DNA from: Paraburkholderia dioscoreae
GTDB lineage: Bacteria; Pseudomonadota; Gammaproteobacteria; Burkholderiales; Burkholderiaceae
NCBI RefSeq assembly: GCF_902459535.1
Contig: NZ_LR699553.1
Location: 3,410,001-3,474,000 of the forward strand
Direction of reading: 5' to 3'
DNA: 64,000 nucleotides
The notes beneath the pieces were generated by a model. That model was not told the origin of the DNA and did no database searches. It saw nothing but the letters and a program-made list of their open reading frames with translations. The position numbers were made by a program, and so were the translations under genes. Positions 33,984 to 42,816 of this stretch are shown here, in pieces; the first letter of the stretch is position 1; the number at the start of each line of letters is the position of its first letter.

Positions 33984-34406
33984 TCAATTCGATTCCAGCA
34001 CGACGAGTTGTCCCTTCACCGCGATCGCGGCGGCGCTGGGGCTGACCCCGCAGGTGAATTCGGTCGATGAATTGCTCTCGGTGCTATGAAAGCGCGTGGA
34101 CACGTCGATTACAGCGTTAGCGTGGCGTTCGCTTGCCGCCGCGCGCAACTTCTGCACCGCTTCGGCGAGCGCTTCGTGGCAGGCGTCGTCAGGCCCGGCA
34201 ACCTTGCGCGCGATCCGCACCGAGTACGACACGTCGCCCAGTCGAGTCCTGACCGCCGGGTGGTCCTGCTGGCCGAAATACACCGGCACGCCGCCGCGCG
34301 ATTCGCCGGCGGCCGCCGCGAGCGGCAACGACTTCACCTGGGTGGCGCATCCCGCCTGCGTCAACACCACCACCGCCAGTGCGCCCAATACAGCTGTTCT
34401 TTTCAT
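33984..34406 (-). CDS. Lipoprotein of unknown function (paralogue 2)
   Basis: 140 aa. A lipoprotein signal with lipobox LTQAGC (Cys20) predicts lipidation, probably in the outer membrane. The mature part has VPVYFGQQDHPAVRTRLGDV, ACHEALAEAVQKLRAAASERHANAVIDV and TEFTCGVSPSAAAIAVKGQLVVL, matching paralogue 1 block by block (HPAV, ANAV/GNAV-I, TE-TCG, G-hydrophobic end). Function unknown. Its start lies 35 bases behind the last ketosynthase gene of the aryl-polyene operon, so co-transcription is likely; a role in anchoring or transport of the pigment is only a guess from location. Confidence 0.78.
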   Translation of the reverse strand: MKRTAVLGALAVVVLTQAGCATQVKSLPLAAAAGESRGGVPVYFGQQDHPAVRTRLGDVSYSVRIARKVAGPDDACHEALAEAVQKLRAAASERHANAVIDVSTRFHSTESNSSTEFTCGVSPSAAAIAVKGQLVVLESN

Positions 34407-34441
34407 TTTTCTTGCCCTCGTTTTTTAAAGTCGCGGCCGTT

Positions 34442-35683
34442 TCAGCCGCCCTGCCATGCTTCGAACATCAGGCTCGCGCAACTGCCGCCGAACCCGAATG
34501 AAACCGACATCGCCGTGCCGATGCGCGCCTCGCGCGTGGCACGCACAAGCGGCATGCCGTCCACGGCCGGCTCCGGCGTGTCGATGCCCGCCGTGCCCGC
34601 AATGAAGCCGTCGCGCATCATCAGCAGTGTGTAGATCGCCTCGTGCGCGCCGCAAGCGCCGAGCGGATGCCCCGTCATCCCCTTGGTCGATGAAAACGCC
34701 GGCACGCGACGATCGAACGCCGCGCCGAACACTTCGCTCAGCGCGCGTAGTTCCTCCGTATCGCCGAGCGGCGTCGACGGTGCGTGCGTGTTGACGTAGT
34801 CGGGCCGCTTGCCCGCTTCATGCAACGCGCCGCGCATGGCGCGCGCGATCCCCGCCGCGCGCGGCGCGACCATGCCGGCGCTGTCCGTGCAGTCGCCGAA
34901 TCCGGTGAGTTCCGCGTAGATGCGCGCGCCGCGTGCGAGCGCGTACTCGAGTGATTCGAGCACCAGCACGCCGCCGCCCGACGCGATCACGAAACCGTCG
35001 CGCTCCGTGTCGTAAGGACGTGACGCGCGCTGCGGCGTGTCGTTGAAGCGGCGCGACAACGCGCCCATCGCGTCGAACATGAGCGTCATGTTGTCGTGCA
35101 GCGACTCGCTGCCGCCGGCCAGCACGATCTGCTGGCGGCCGGTCTGGATCAGTTGCATCGCCTGGCCGATCGCGAGCGCCGAGGTCGTACACGCCGATGA
35201 CGGCGAATAGCTGACGCCTTCGAGCCCAAACACCTGCGCGACATTCGCCGACGCGGTGCTGCTCATCGCATGCGGCACCGTGTACGGCGGCACCTTGTCG
35301 ACACCGCGAGCGTGTGCGGTTGCCATCGCCGCGTCGTAAGTGGACATCGTGCCGACGCCCGAACCGATCACCGCGCCGGCGCGCGGCGAGCGCAACGCCG
35401 CGGCATCGAGCCCGGCGTCGCTGATCGCGTTGCGCGCGGCGTGACAGGCGAACCGCGCCGTGTCGCCCATGAAGCGTTCGAGCTTGCGCTCAAACGGCGG
35501 TTCATTCACAACCGACGCAACGCCCGCCACCTGGGAAGCGAAGCCGCGCTCGCGCCAGGCGTCGATCCGCTGAATGCGCGAGCGGCCTGCGCGCAACGCG
35601 GCGGAAACCTCGTCGAGCGTATTGCCGAGACACGACACGATCCCCATGCCGGTCACGACCACGCGTTGCAGCGCCATGCTCAT
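34442..35683 (-). CDS. Beta-ketoacyl-ACP synthase (FabF-like), aryl-polyene cluster
   Basis: 413 aa thiolase-fold condensing enzyme. Catalytic Cys in SPSSACTTSALAIG, first His in VNTHAPSTPLGD and second His in KGMTGHPLGACGAHE, so the C-H-H triad is intact. It starts LQRVVVTGMGIVSCLG as FabF does. It elongates an ACP-bound chain with malonyl-ACP, here presumably the growing polyene. ATG 35683 overlaps the upstream ketosynthase stop by four bases (ATGA). In characterised aryl-polyene systems more than one ketosynthase works in the pathway; I cannot say which step this one takes. Confidence 0.88.
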   Translation of the reverse strand: MSMALQRVVVTGMGIVSCLGNTLDEVSAALRAGRSRIQRIDAWRERGFASQVAGVASVVNEPPFERKLERFMGDTARFACHAARNAISDAGLDAAALRSPRAGAVIGSGVGTMSTYDAAMATAHARGVDKVPPYTVPHAMSSTASANVAQVFGLEGVSYSPSSACTTSALAIGQAMQLIQTGRQQIVLAGGSESLHDNMTLMFDAMGALSRRFNDTPQRASRPYDTERDGFVIASGGGVLVLESLEYALARGARIYAELTGFGDCTDSAGMVAPRAAGIARAMRGALHEAGKRPDYVNTHAPSTPLGDTEELRALSEVFGAAFDRRVPAFSSTKGMTGHPLGACGAHEAIYTLLMMRDGFIAGTAGIDTPEPAVDGMPLVRATREARIGTAMSVSFGFGGSCASLMFEAWQGG

Positions 35684-36906
35684 CGAACGCGCCTGAAAAT
35701 CAGCGACGTGTTGATGCCGCCGAACGCAAAGTTGTTGCTCATCACGTATTCGGCATCGATCTCCCGGCCTGCGCCGGCGATGTAATCGAGCGGCGCACAG
35801 GCCGGATCGACCTGGGTCAGGTTCAAGGTCGGCGCATACCAGTTGCGCTTCATCATCTCGATGGTCCACCAGGCTTCGAGCGCGCCGCACGCGCCGAGCG
35901 TGTGGCCGACATAGCTCTTGAGCGAACTGATCGGCATGTGCGCGCCGAAGGTCTGCGCAGTCGCATGGCTTTCGGCAATATCGCCGCGATCCGTCGAGGT
36001 GCCGTGCGCATTCACGTAGGCGATCGCTTCAGGCGCGAGTTGGGCGTCCTTGAGCGCGAGTTGCATCGCGAGCGCCATCGTTTCGGCGGTCGGCTGCGTC
36101 ATATGCGCGCCGTCCGAGTTGCAGCCGAAGCCGACGATCTCCGCATGAATCCGCGCACCGCGCGCCACCGCGTGCTCATAGTCTTCGAGCACCAGGGTGG
36201 CCGCGCCTTCGCCGACCACGAGGCCGTCGCGCGCGGCGTCGAACGGACGCGGCGTCAGATGCGGCTCGTCGTTGCGCGTGCTGGTGGCGTACAGCGTGTC
36301 GAACACGGCGACCGCCGGGCCCGACAGTTCCTCCGCGCCGCCCGCCAGCATCAGCGTCTGCTTGCCGGTCTGGATCGCTTCATACGCATAGCCGATCGCC
36401 TGGCTGCCCGAGGCACACGCGCACGAGGTCGGAATGATCCGCCCTTTCAGATCCCAGAACAGGCTGACGTTGACCGCGGTGGTGTGCGGCATCATCTGCA
36501 CATAGCTGTTGGATGTGACGTCGCTCATCGAGCCGGTTTCGAGCATCGTGCCGAAGGCGCGGATCGGCTGCACCGAGCCCGACGACGAACCGTACGCGAC
36601 GCCCATGCGGCCGTCCTTGATGGTGGCGTCGTCGGCGAGGCCCGCGTCGGCAAGCGCCAGTTCGCTCGCGCGCACCGAGTACATCGAGACCGGTCCCATC
36701 GAGCGGGTCTTCTTGCGCGGATAGTGCGCGGGCAACGTGAAGCCCGGCAACGGACACGCCAGCCGCGTATGCAACGACTCGAAGTAGTCCCATTCGGGCA
36801 TGCGCCGCACGGCGTTCACGCCGCTCTTCAGACGCGTTTCGATCACGTCCCAGCTGTCGCCGAATGCCGTGACGCCGCCCATGCCGGTAATGACGACGCG
36901 CTTCAT
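35680..36906 (-). CDS. Beta-ketoacyl-ACP synthase (FabF/ApeR-like), aryl-polyene cluster
   Basis: 408 aa ketosynthase. Catalytic Cys in PTSCACASGSQAIGYA, His in NAHGTSTDRGD, His in SYVGHTLGACGALEAWW; Lys is conserved in SSLKSYVGH. The N-terminus VVITGMGGVTAFGDSWD follows the FabF pattern. It resembles the ApeR type of aryl-polyene cluster (inference). Its start overlaps the ketoreductase stop by one base (TGATG), and its stop overlaps the next ketosynthase start by four. The pair of adjacent ketosynthases differ clearly around the active-site Cys (CAC against ACTTS), so they are unlikely to be redundant duplicates. Confidence 0.88.
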   Translation of the reverse strand: MKRVVITGMGGVTAFGDSWDVIETRLKSGVNAVRRMPEWDYFESLHTRLACPLPGFTLPAHYPRKKTRSMGPVSMYSVRASELALADAGLADDATIKDGRMGVAYGSSSGSVQPIRAFGTMLETGSMSDVTSNSYVQMMPHTTAVNVSLFWDLKGRIIPTSCACASGSQAIGYAYEAIQTGKQTLMLAGGAEELSGPAVAVFDTLYATSTRNDEPHLTPRPFDAARDGLVVGEGAATLVLEDYEHAVARGARIHAEIVGFGCNSDGAHMTQPTAETMALAMQLALKDAQLAPEAIAYVNAHGTSTDRGDIAESHATAQTFGAHMPISSLKSYVGHTLGACGALEAWWTIEMMKRNWYAPTLNLTQVDPACAPLDYIAGAGREIDAEYVMSNNFAFGGINTSLIFRRVR

Positions 36907-37631
36907 CAGATCATCCCGCCGTTCACGCCGATCACCTGGCGCGTGACATACGAGGCCGCATCCGACATCAGGAAGCTGACCACGGACGCCACCTCGGCAG
37001 GCTGGCCGACGCGGTTCATCGGCACCGTCTTCAACACCTGTTCGAGCGGCAGCTCGTCGAGCATGCCGCTTTCGATCAAACCCGGCGCGACGCAATTGAC
37101 GGTGATGTTGCGCGTCGCCAGTTCGACCGCGAGCGCCTTGGTCGCGCCGATCAGGCCGGCTTTCGCCGCGCTGTAGTTGACCTGGCCGCGATTGCCCATC
37201 ACGCCGGACACCGAAGCGATCGTGACGATACGGCCGCCCTTGCGGGCTCGCACCATCGGCATGGTCAACGGATGGACGACGTTGTAGAACGAGTCCAGAC
37301 CGGTTTCGATCACCACGTCCCAGTCTTCGCCGCTGAGCGCGGGGAACGCGGCGTCGCGGGTCACGCCCGCGCTGCACACGATGCCGTAATACGGACCGTT
37401 CGCCGCGACGTCCGCTTCGAGCACTTCGCGGCACACGGCGCGCTCGCGCACGTCGAATTGCAACACACGCGCCGTGCCGCCTTGCGCGGCGATGCCCGTC
37501 GCAACCGCGTCGGCCTCGCTGCGCCCCGTGCGGCAATGCACGGAGACCGCGAAGCCGTCGGCGGCCAACTTGTACGCAATCGCGCGGCCAATGCCACGGC
37601 TTGCGCCGGTAACGAGAACACGCCGGCTCAT
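36906..37631 (-). CDS. 3-oxoacyl-ACP reductase (FabG/ApeQ-like), aryl-polyene cluster
   Basis: 241 aa short-chain dehydrogenase. NADP-binding TGASRGIGRAIA (residues 7-18), catalytic Ser in TIASVSGVMGNRGQVNYSAAKAGLIGATKALA with the Tyr-x3-Lys pair (YSAAK), and CVAPGLIESGMLDEL as the FabG substrate loop. It reduces the beta-keto group in each elongation cycle. It overlaps the dehydratase gene by four bases upstream and the ketosynthase by one base downstream. Being inside the cluster, it is the dedicated ketoreductase and not the housekeeping FabG, which would sit with fabD/acpP/fabF. Confidence 0.9.
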   Translation of the reverse strand: MSRRVLVTGASRGIGRAIAYKLAADGFAVSVHCRTGRSEADAVATGIAAQGGTARVLQFDVRERAVCREVLEADVAANGPYYGIVCSAGVTRDAAFPALSGEDWDVVIETGLDSFYNVVHPLTMPMVRARKGGRIVTIASVSGVMGNRGQVNYSAAKAGLIGATKALAVELATRNITVNCVAPGLIESGMLDELPLEQVLKTVPMNRVGQPAEVASVVSFLMSDAASYVTRQVIGVNGGMI

Positions 37632-38125
37632 GAACTGAAACTCCCTTCGATGAACGACTGAAAATCAGCCGGTTGAAAAACCTTGATGACGGCTTCCGCG
37701 CAGTCCGCGTCGCCATGCCGGATGGTGCATTCGTAGGCGCCGTGGCCTTCTTCGCTGCGCAGCAGTTCCATGACGTGGATCGACAACTGCGCGCCGGCGG
37801 CAAACGACGCCCGCAGTGCCTTGTAGCTGCGCGAGCCGAGCAGCACGCCCGGCCGCGCGCGGCCGCCGCCGCGCATGGCCAGCAACGCGACGTGCGCGGC
37901 GATCGCCTGCGCCATCAGTTCGATGCCGATCCACGCGGGCATGGCGCCATCGGCGTCGGCATACCAGGCGTCGGCGCGCACGGTGGCGCGCGCGCTCAGC
38001 GTCTGTTCGTCGAACGTTTCCACGGCGTCGATCAGCAGCATGGTGCCGCGATGCGGGATGATCGCCTCGATCGGCTGCCGGACCAGTTCCTGAACGGTGG
38101 GCGGCGGGTTCATGGCATGGCTCAT
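37628..38125 (-). CDS. 3-hydroxyacyl-ACP dehydratase, hotdog fold (ApeP-like)
   Basis: 165 aa single-hotdog enzyme. The FabZ-type motif IIPHRGTMLLIDAV carries the catalytic His25. The second active-site segment is GIELMAQAIAAHVALL, with the Glu at the position of FabZ's catalytic acid. It removes water from the 3-hydroxyacyl-ACP; because no enoyl reductase is encoded in the cluster, the double bonds are kept, which produces the polyene. Four-base overlaps at both ends. A second dehydratase domain is fused to the ligase encoded at 46119-47960, so the cluster has two. Confidence 0.87.
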   Translation of the reverse strand: MSHAMNPPPTVQELVRQPIEAIIPHRGTMLLIDAVETFDEQTLSARATVRADAWYADADGAMPAWIGIELMAQAIAAHVALLAMRGGGRARPGVLLGSRSYKALRASFAAGAQLSIHVMELLRSEEGHGAYECTIRHGDADCAEAVIKVFQPADFQSFIEGSFSS

Positions 38126-39303
38126 CGGGCAAGAATCAGGCTGACATTGCTGCCGCCGAAAGCAAATGAATTGCTCATTGCGTACTGCGCGCCATCTTGC
38201 GGCAAAAACCGCTCGCTTTCCACGAGATCCAGCGGCGGCAACGCCGGATCGGCTTCACCGTCCCACAGATGACGCGGCAACGGCACGTTGTCGCGCCCCA
38301 GCGTCAGCCAGGCGAAGCCGAGTTCGGTGGCGCCCGCCGCGCCGAGCTGGTGGCCGGTCAACGGCTTGGTGCCGCTCGTCGCCACGCCGCCGGGAAAGAC
38401 GCGCGACATCAGGCTGGCCTCCATCGCGTCGTTCTTGCGCGTCGCGGTAGCGTGCAGATTCACATAGCCGATCGCCGACGATTCGACACCCGCATCCGCG
38501 AGCGCCGCGCGCAGCGCGAGTTCACCGCCCACGCCCTGCGGGTCCGGCGAGGAAATGTGATACGCATCGCTCGATTCGCCCACGCCCGCGACGCGCACCG
38601 CCGCCTCGTCGCGGCTCATGAGGAACACGGCCGCGCCTTCGCCGACATTGATCCCGCAACGATTGCGGCTCATCGGGTTGCTGCGCACGTTGCTAGTCGA
38701 TTCGAGCGACGCAAAACCCTGCACCGTCAGCTCGCACAGCGAATCGACACCACCCACCACGACCGCATCGCACAGTTGCAACTGCAACAGCCGGCGTGCC
38801 GACGCAAAGGCTTTCGCGCTCGACGTGCACGCGGTCGAAATGGTGAACGCCGGACCGTGCAGGCCGAGCACGGCGGCGGCGAACGGCGCGGCTGTGCCGA
38901 TTTCCATCTGCCGGTAGTTGAAGTTCGCGGGAAGATCGCCGGCCTGCGCCTGATAGACGAACGCGGCTTCGGCGGCCTCGATGCCCGACGTGCTGGTGCC
39001 GAGCACCACACCGACGCGATGCGCGCCGTAGCGCTCGCGCGCCGCTTCCACAGCAGGCGCGATCTGCGCCAGCGCGGCGAGCAGCAAGCGGTTATTGCGG
39101 CAGTCGTAGCGAGCGAGTTCGGCGCGCGGCGCCAGCTCCAGCGGCGCGAGCACGCTGCCGACGAACGCCTCGCCGATCCCCGTATGCGCGTTCGCCATAC
39201 CCGGCGAACGACCGGCGGCAAGCGCCGGGACAATGCTTTCGAGGTCGCCGCCGAGCGCGTTGATCATGCCGAGCGCGTGCAAATAAACTGATGGCGCCTT
39301 CAT
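38122..39303 (-). CDS. Beta-ketoacyl-ACP synthase (ApeO-like), aryl-polyene cluster
   Basis: 393 aa ketosynthase of more divergent type. Catalytic Cys in TISTACTSSAKAFASA, first His in VNLHATATRKNDAMEA, second His in LTGHQLGAAGATELGF. The N-terminus (VYLHALGMINALGGDLESIV) lacks the usual VVITG start of FabF. Such a protein pairs with a chain-length factor in aryl-polyene type II synthases; the partner would be the protein encoded at 49929-50675 (inference). Overlaps MMPL and dehydratase genes by four bases each. Confidence 0.87.
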   Translation of the reverse strand: MKAPSVYLHALGMINALGGDLESIVPALAAGRSPGMANAHTGIGEAFVGSVLAPLELAPRAELARYDCRNNRLLLAALAQIAPAVEAARERYGAHRVGVVLGTSTSGIEAAEAAFVYQAQAGDLPANFNYRQMEIGTAAPFAAAVLGLHGPAFTISTACTSSAKAFASARRLLQLQLCDAVVVGGVDSLCELTVQGFASLESTSNVRSNPMSRNRCGINVGEGAAVFLMSRDEAAVRVAGVGESSDAYHISSPDPQGVGGELALRAALADAGVESSAIGYVNLHATATRKNDAMEASLMSRVFPGGVATSGTKPLTGHQLGAAGATELGFAWLTLGRDNVPLPRHLWDGEADPALPPLDLVESERFLPQDGAQYAMSNSFAFGGSNVSLILAR

Positions 39304-41708
39304 GCGGCCCCCCTTGATTCCGATGGCATGCCGATCGGCGCGAGCAGCACCGAGACCGCGATGCCGAGCGCGAGCGTCGCGCCAAAACTTTTCAGCGCGG
39401 GCATGGCGCTCATGCCGAGCATGCCGAACGACAACAACGTGGTGGCCGCCGACAACAACACGCCCGTCCACACCGCGCCGAGGTCGGCGTCCGCGCGCAG
39501 GCAGCCTTCGCGCAGGAATACGGCATAGTTTGCGCCTACGCCGAGCACGAGCATGAGCGCGAGCCAGTTGAACAGATTGAGCGGCACGTGCGCGTAGCCG
39601 AATACGGCGAGCGTGACGCCCACGGCAAGCAGCACCGGCAAAGCCACGGCGACGCCGCCACGCATGCGGTAACGCAGCATCAGCAGAACGAGCACGAGGG
39701 CCAGCGCGCCGCCGAGCCACCAGCCGCTATCCACGCGATACGCGCCGAACAGTTTCGACACGCTGGCTGCCTTGTCGACGAACACGACGCCGGGCAAGCC
39801 TTCCGCCAACGCGATCAATGCGGGTTCGTTCCGCAGCGTCACGCCTTGCGGAATGACGACCGCGGCATAGGCTTTCGTGGCTGCATCGACTTCGCCGAGC
39901 CAAAGGTGTTTGTACGGTTGCGACCACGGCGCCGCGAGCCACGTATCGACCGTCAGCGGTGCTTGCGGTTTCGCGTACGCGGCAAGCCAGGCGTCGGCGA
40001 CTTCGTCCTTGAAGCCGGCTTGCAGTAGCGTGGCGCGCAACGCGGCACGGTCGTCGAACACGTGTTGCGCGAGCAACGCGCGGTCTTCATTCTGCTGTTT
40101 CGCCGACGGCACGAATTGCGCAACCGACTGATAACTGCCGACCTTGTTCGCGGTCCCGTTCAATGCATCCAGCTTCGTGCCCAACGCTTCGGCGCGTTGC
40201 AGCACGAGTTCGGGCGTCTCGCCGCGCACGACGAAAAACTGCGCGCTGTTATCCACGCCGACCGCCGCGCGCACCTTGTCTTCCTGCGCGACGAGCGCAG
40301 GATCGCGCTGGATCAGCAGATGGATATCGTCGTCGCTGGTCAGACGCAGCCAGCCGGGAATCGCCAGCAACAACAGCAACGCCGCGACGAACCACGCCCG
40401 CTTGCCGCCGATCGTGCGATGCCACACCGCCAGCACGCGCGCCGCGCCTGCAAACACGCGCTGCGGGCTGCGTTTAGGCGCGCGCGTGAGCAACGCGGGC
40501 AGCAGCCACAACACGGACGCGAACGCCGTCGTGATCCCTGCAATCGCGAAGCAGGCAATCTGCTTGAGCGCGGGAAACGGCACCCACGTGAGGATTGCGT
40601 AGCCGAGCAGACTCGTCGCGAGCGCCACGCTCAGCGCGGGACGCACGGCGCGCGCGCCGCGCCGTGCGTCCCAGTCACGCTGCGCGCCGAGATACACCAC
40701 GAAGTACTGAATCGAATAGTCGACCGCTTCGCCGATCAGGCTTGCGCCGAACACGAGCGTCAACAGATGCAGCTTGCCGAAAATCAGCATCGTCACCGCG
40801 AGCGCGCAAACTATGCCGAGCGCGGTCGATACGAAGCCGAGCAATAGCAGACGCGGCGAGCGGAACACCCACATCATCAGCAGCGCGATACCGCACAGCG
40901 ATGCAATGCCGATCAGATGCACTTCATGTTCCGACGCGCTGCGCGCCGCTTCCGCGTAAAACACGGCACCTGTTCGCGCCACCGAAACGTCGGGGAACGA
41001 CTGCTTCAAGGCGCTTTCGCCCTGAGCGAGCGCCGCCAGGACGGCGTGCTGCGTTTTCGTTTCGTACGCCGAACCCGGCAGCGTCGCGACGATCAGCACG
41101 CTGGTGGCGGCGCCGTGATGCGAAACCAGCATGTTGTCTTCGAGTTCGAGATTCGAGGTGGCAAGCGGCAGGCCGCCGAGCCAGTGTTCGAGCCAGCCGA
41201 ACGGATCGTCGGCGAGCGGCGTGGTGAGTCCGCCGCGCAGTGGGCTGTAGAGGCGCTGCGCGAGCGTGTCGTGCAACGTGCTGCCCGCCGCGCCACTGGC
41301 CAATGCCGTGCGGTCCGCCGGCGCCAGCAGGCCGAAGCGGTACGGCATGTACAGCGCCGCGATTTGCGAGAGATCGAACGGCGGCAATTCCGCCGTCACC
41401 GAACCGAACGCGCCGCTCTTTTGCAGCGACGCACCCAGCTGTTTCGCGGCCGCCTTCGCGTGCGCGTCGTCGTTGCTCGTGACCAGAAAAACCGTGCGGT
41501 CGCCAAGCGCGCTCGCCAGCGTATCCACGGCCTGTTCGGCGACGGGGTCGGCCTCGGTCGCGGGTAATAGCGCGAGCAGATTAGTTTGCAGCGGCGACGG
41601 TCCGGCGAAACGCCAGCCGCAATACAGTGCCGCCACGAGCGCGAGCAGCAGCCACGCGGCGCGCACGCCCCATACCTGTTTCGGCGACCGCTGTTGCAGC
41701 ATCTCCAT
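39300..41708 (-). CDS. MMPL/RND-type exporter of the aryl-polyene cluster
   Basis: 802 aa inner-membrane protein with two RND half-repeats: an N-terminal helix (WGVRAAWLLLALVAALYCGW), a periplasmic domain of about 200 residues, five or six helices (e.g. LIGIASLCGIALLMMWVF; LLLLGFVSTALGIVCALAVTML; LTLVFGASLIGEAVDYSIQYF), then a second periplasmic domain and a second helix bundle ending LGIAVSVLLAPIGMPSE. The GASLIGEAVDYSIQYF segment carries the conserved Asp-Tyr of MMPL proton pathways. It probably lifts the finished aryl-polyene lipid from the inner membrane towards the LolA-like carrier encoded next to it. One-base overlap with that gene. Confidence 0.88.
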   Translation of the reverse strand: MEMLQQRSPKQVWGVRAAWLLLALVAALYCGWRFAGPSPLQTNLLALLPATEADPVAEQAVDTLASALGDRTVFLVTSNDDAHAKAAAKQLGASLQKSGAFGSVTAELPPFDLSQIAALYMPYRFGLLAPADRTALASGAAGSTLHDTLAQRLYSPLRGGLTTPLADDPFGWLEHWLGGLPLATSNLELEDNMLVSHHGAATSVLIVATLPGSAYETKTQHAVLAALAQGESALKQSFPDVSVARTGAVFYAEAARSASEHEVHLIGIASLCGIALLMMWVFRSPRLLLLGFVSTALGIVCALAVTMLIFGKLHLLTLVFGASLIGEAVDYSIQYFVVYLGAQRDWDARRGARAVRPALSVALATSLLGYAILTWVPFPALKQIACFAIAGITTAFASVLWLLPALLTRAPKRSPQRVFAGAARVLAVWHRTIGGKRAWFVAALLLLLAIPGWLRLTSDDDIHLLIQRDPALVAQEDKVRAAVGVDNSAQFFVVRGETPELVLQRAEALGTKLDALNGTANKVGSYQSVAQFVPSAKQQNEDRALLAQHVFDDRAALRATLLQAGFKDEVADAWLAAYAKPQAPLTVDTWLAAPWSQPYKHLWLGEVDAATKAYAAVVIPQGVTLRNEPALIALAEGLPGVVFVDKAASVSKLFGAYRVDSGWWLGGALALVLVLLMLRYRMRGGVAVALPVLLAVGVTLAVFGYAHVPLNLFNWLALMLVLGVGANYAVFLREGCLRADADLGAVWTGVLLSAATTLLSFGMLGMSAMPALKSFGATLALGIAVSVLLAPIGMPSESRGAA

Positions 41709-42397
41709 TACGGCGCCCCGAGCAGGCCGCGCTCAGTCGCACTGAGTTCGGTCACGGCCGCGCTCTTCGTGAAGTCGAGTTGGGTGACGTCGCCATTTGC
41801 CAACGTGATGCGCAGGCTCTGCAGATAGTCGCCGCCGCTCATCGCCAGACCTTTGATCGACTGCGCGATCTGCGGCTGATTCGGCGTGAGCTGCATGCGC
41901 CATTGCGCGGCGTTACCCTGGGCTTCCACGTCGAATTGCGAGTACAGCGCCGACAGATCGCCGCCGAGCATCGCACGCATCATCTTCGAGACTTGTGCGA
42001 CGCCGCGCGTGCCCTGTGCGCTGTGAGCCGCGACGCGCTGGCCGTTCGCATCGACTTCAACCACGCCTGCGTCGGTGATTACGTAGGTGGCTTTGTATGG
42101 CTTGTCGATCTGCCAGATCACGCCGCGCTCGCGGAAGAACAACAGCGAGCCGGTACTGACGAGCGGCTGCTTCATCGCAGCCAGCGTTTGCGTCTGCGTG
42201 AATTGCGCGCGCACGCCCCGCGCCTGCGCGAGATGCGCGGCGATCTGCGAGACGAGTGCGGGGTTGCCGGGCGCGGCTTCTTTCGTCGACACCGCCGACG
42301 CAGCCTGCGTCCATACGACTGCCGCGGCGAGCACACTCGCCACACTCAGCGCGCTCAATGTGCTCACGATCACCGCGCGCAAATTCACCGTCCCCAT
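41708..42397 (-). CDS. LolA-like periplasmic lipoprotein/lipid carrier
   Basis: 229 aa. N-terminal signal sequence (VSTLSALSVASVLAAAVVWTQAASA), then a LolA-like beta fold: IAAHLAQARGVRAQFTQTQTLAAM, GSLLFFRERGVIWQIDKPYKATYVIT and LRITLANGDVTQLDF. Aryl-polyene clusters contain such a LolA-related protein, thought to ferry the lipid across the periplasm. I chose ATG 42397, giving a proper signal peptide; it overlaps the thioesterase stop by 13 bases. The stop TAA shares one base with the MMPL start codon. Confidence 0.85.
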   Translation of the reverse strand: MGTVNLRAVIVSTLSALSVASVLAAAVVWTQAASAVSTKEAAPGNPALVSQIAAHLAQARGVRAQFTQTQTLAAMKQPLVSTGSLLFFRERGVIWQIDKPYKATYVITDAGVVEVDANGQRVAAHSAQGTRGVAQVSKMMRAMLGGDLSALYSQFDVEAQGNAAQWRMQLTPNQPQIAQSIKGLAMSGGDYLQSLRITLANGDVTQLDFTKSAAVTELSATERGLLGAP

Positions 42398-42816
42398 ACG
42401 CGCTCCAGCTTGTCGAACACGACCGGCGGCGAGACGAACTGCAACTCCTGGGTGGCGGCATCGACCGCGACCTGGATCGTATAGCCCTTGGTCAGGCGCG
42501 TGCCGGACGCGCAATCGACGATTTCATAGCCTATTTTCAGGCGGTTTTCGTGTTCGATCAGTTGCGTGCGTACTTCGATCTGCTGACCGTAGGTAGCCGG
42601 CCGCACGTATTTCAGATGCGCTTCCACGATCGGCCACAAGTAGCCGGAAGCCTGCATCTCGCGATAGTCGTAGTCGAAAGCGCGCAGCAGCGCCGCGCGG
42701 CCAATCTCGAAGTACTTCAGATAGTGCCCATGCCAGCACACGTTCATCGCGTCGACGTCGTGGAACGGCACTTCCACCGTCGCGCTCGCGCTCAGCACTT
42801 TGCGGGAACCTGTCAT
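42385..42816 (-). CDS. Acyl-CoA/acyl-ACP thioesterase, hotdog fold (4HBT-like)
   Basis: 143 aa. The 4-hydroxybenzoyl-CoA thioesterase signature is VPFHDVDAMNVCWHGHYLKYFEIGRAALL, with Asp in the DVDAMN catalytic position. Further blocks are LWPIVEAHLKYVRPATYGQQIEVRTQL and RLTKGYTIQVAVD. It may free the product or clear stalled acyl groups from the ACPs; the specific role is inferred from the ApeK-type gene in related clusters. ATG 42816 overlaps the ammonia-lyase stop by four bases. Confidence 0.87.
   Translation of the reverse strand: MTGSRKVLSASATVEVPFHDVDAMNVCWHGHYLKYFEIGRAALLRAFDYDYREMQASGYLWPIVEAHLKYVRPATYGQQIEVRTQLIEHENRLKIGYEIVDCASGTRLTKGYTIQVAVDAATQELQFVSPPVVFDKLERVWGR

Noticed and set aside
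34442..35683. Housekeeping fabF
   Set aside because: Not next to acpP/fabD/fabG of primary metabolism; it lies in the overlapping pigment operon beside two other ketosynthases.
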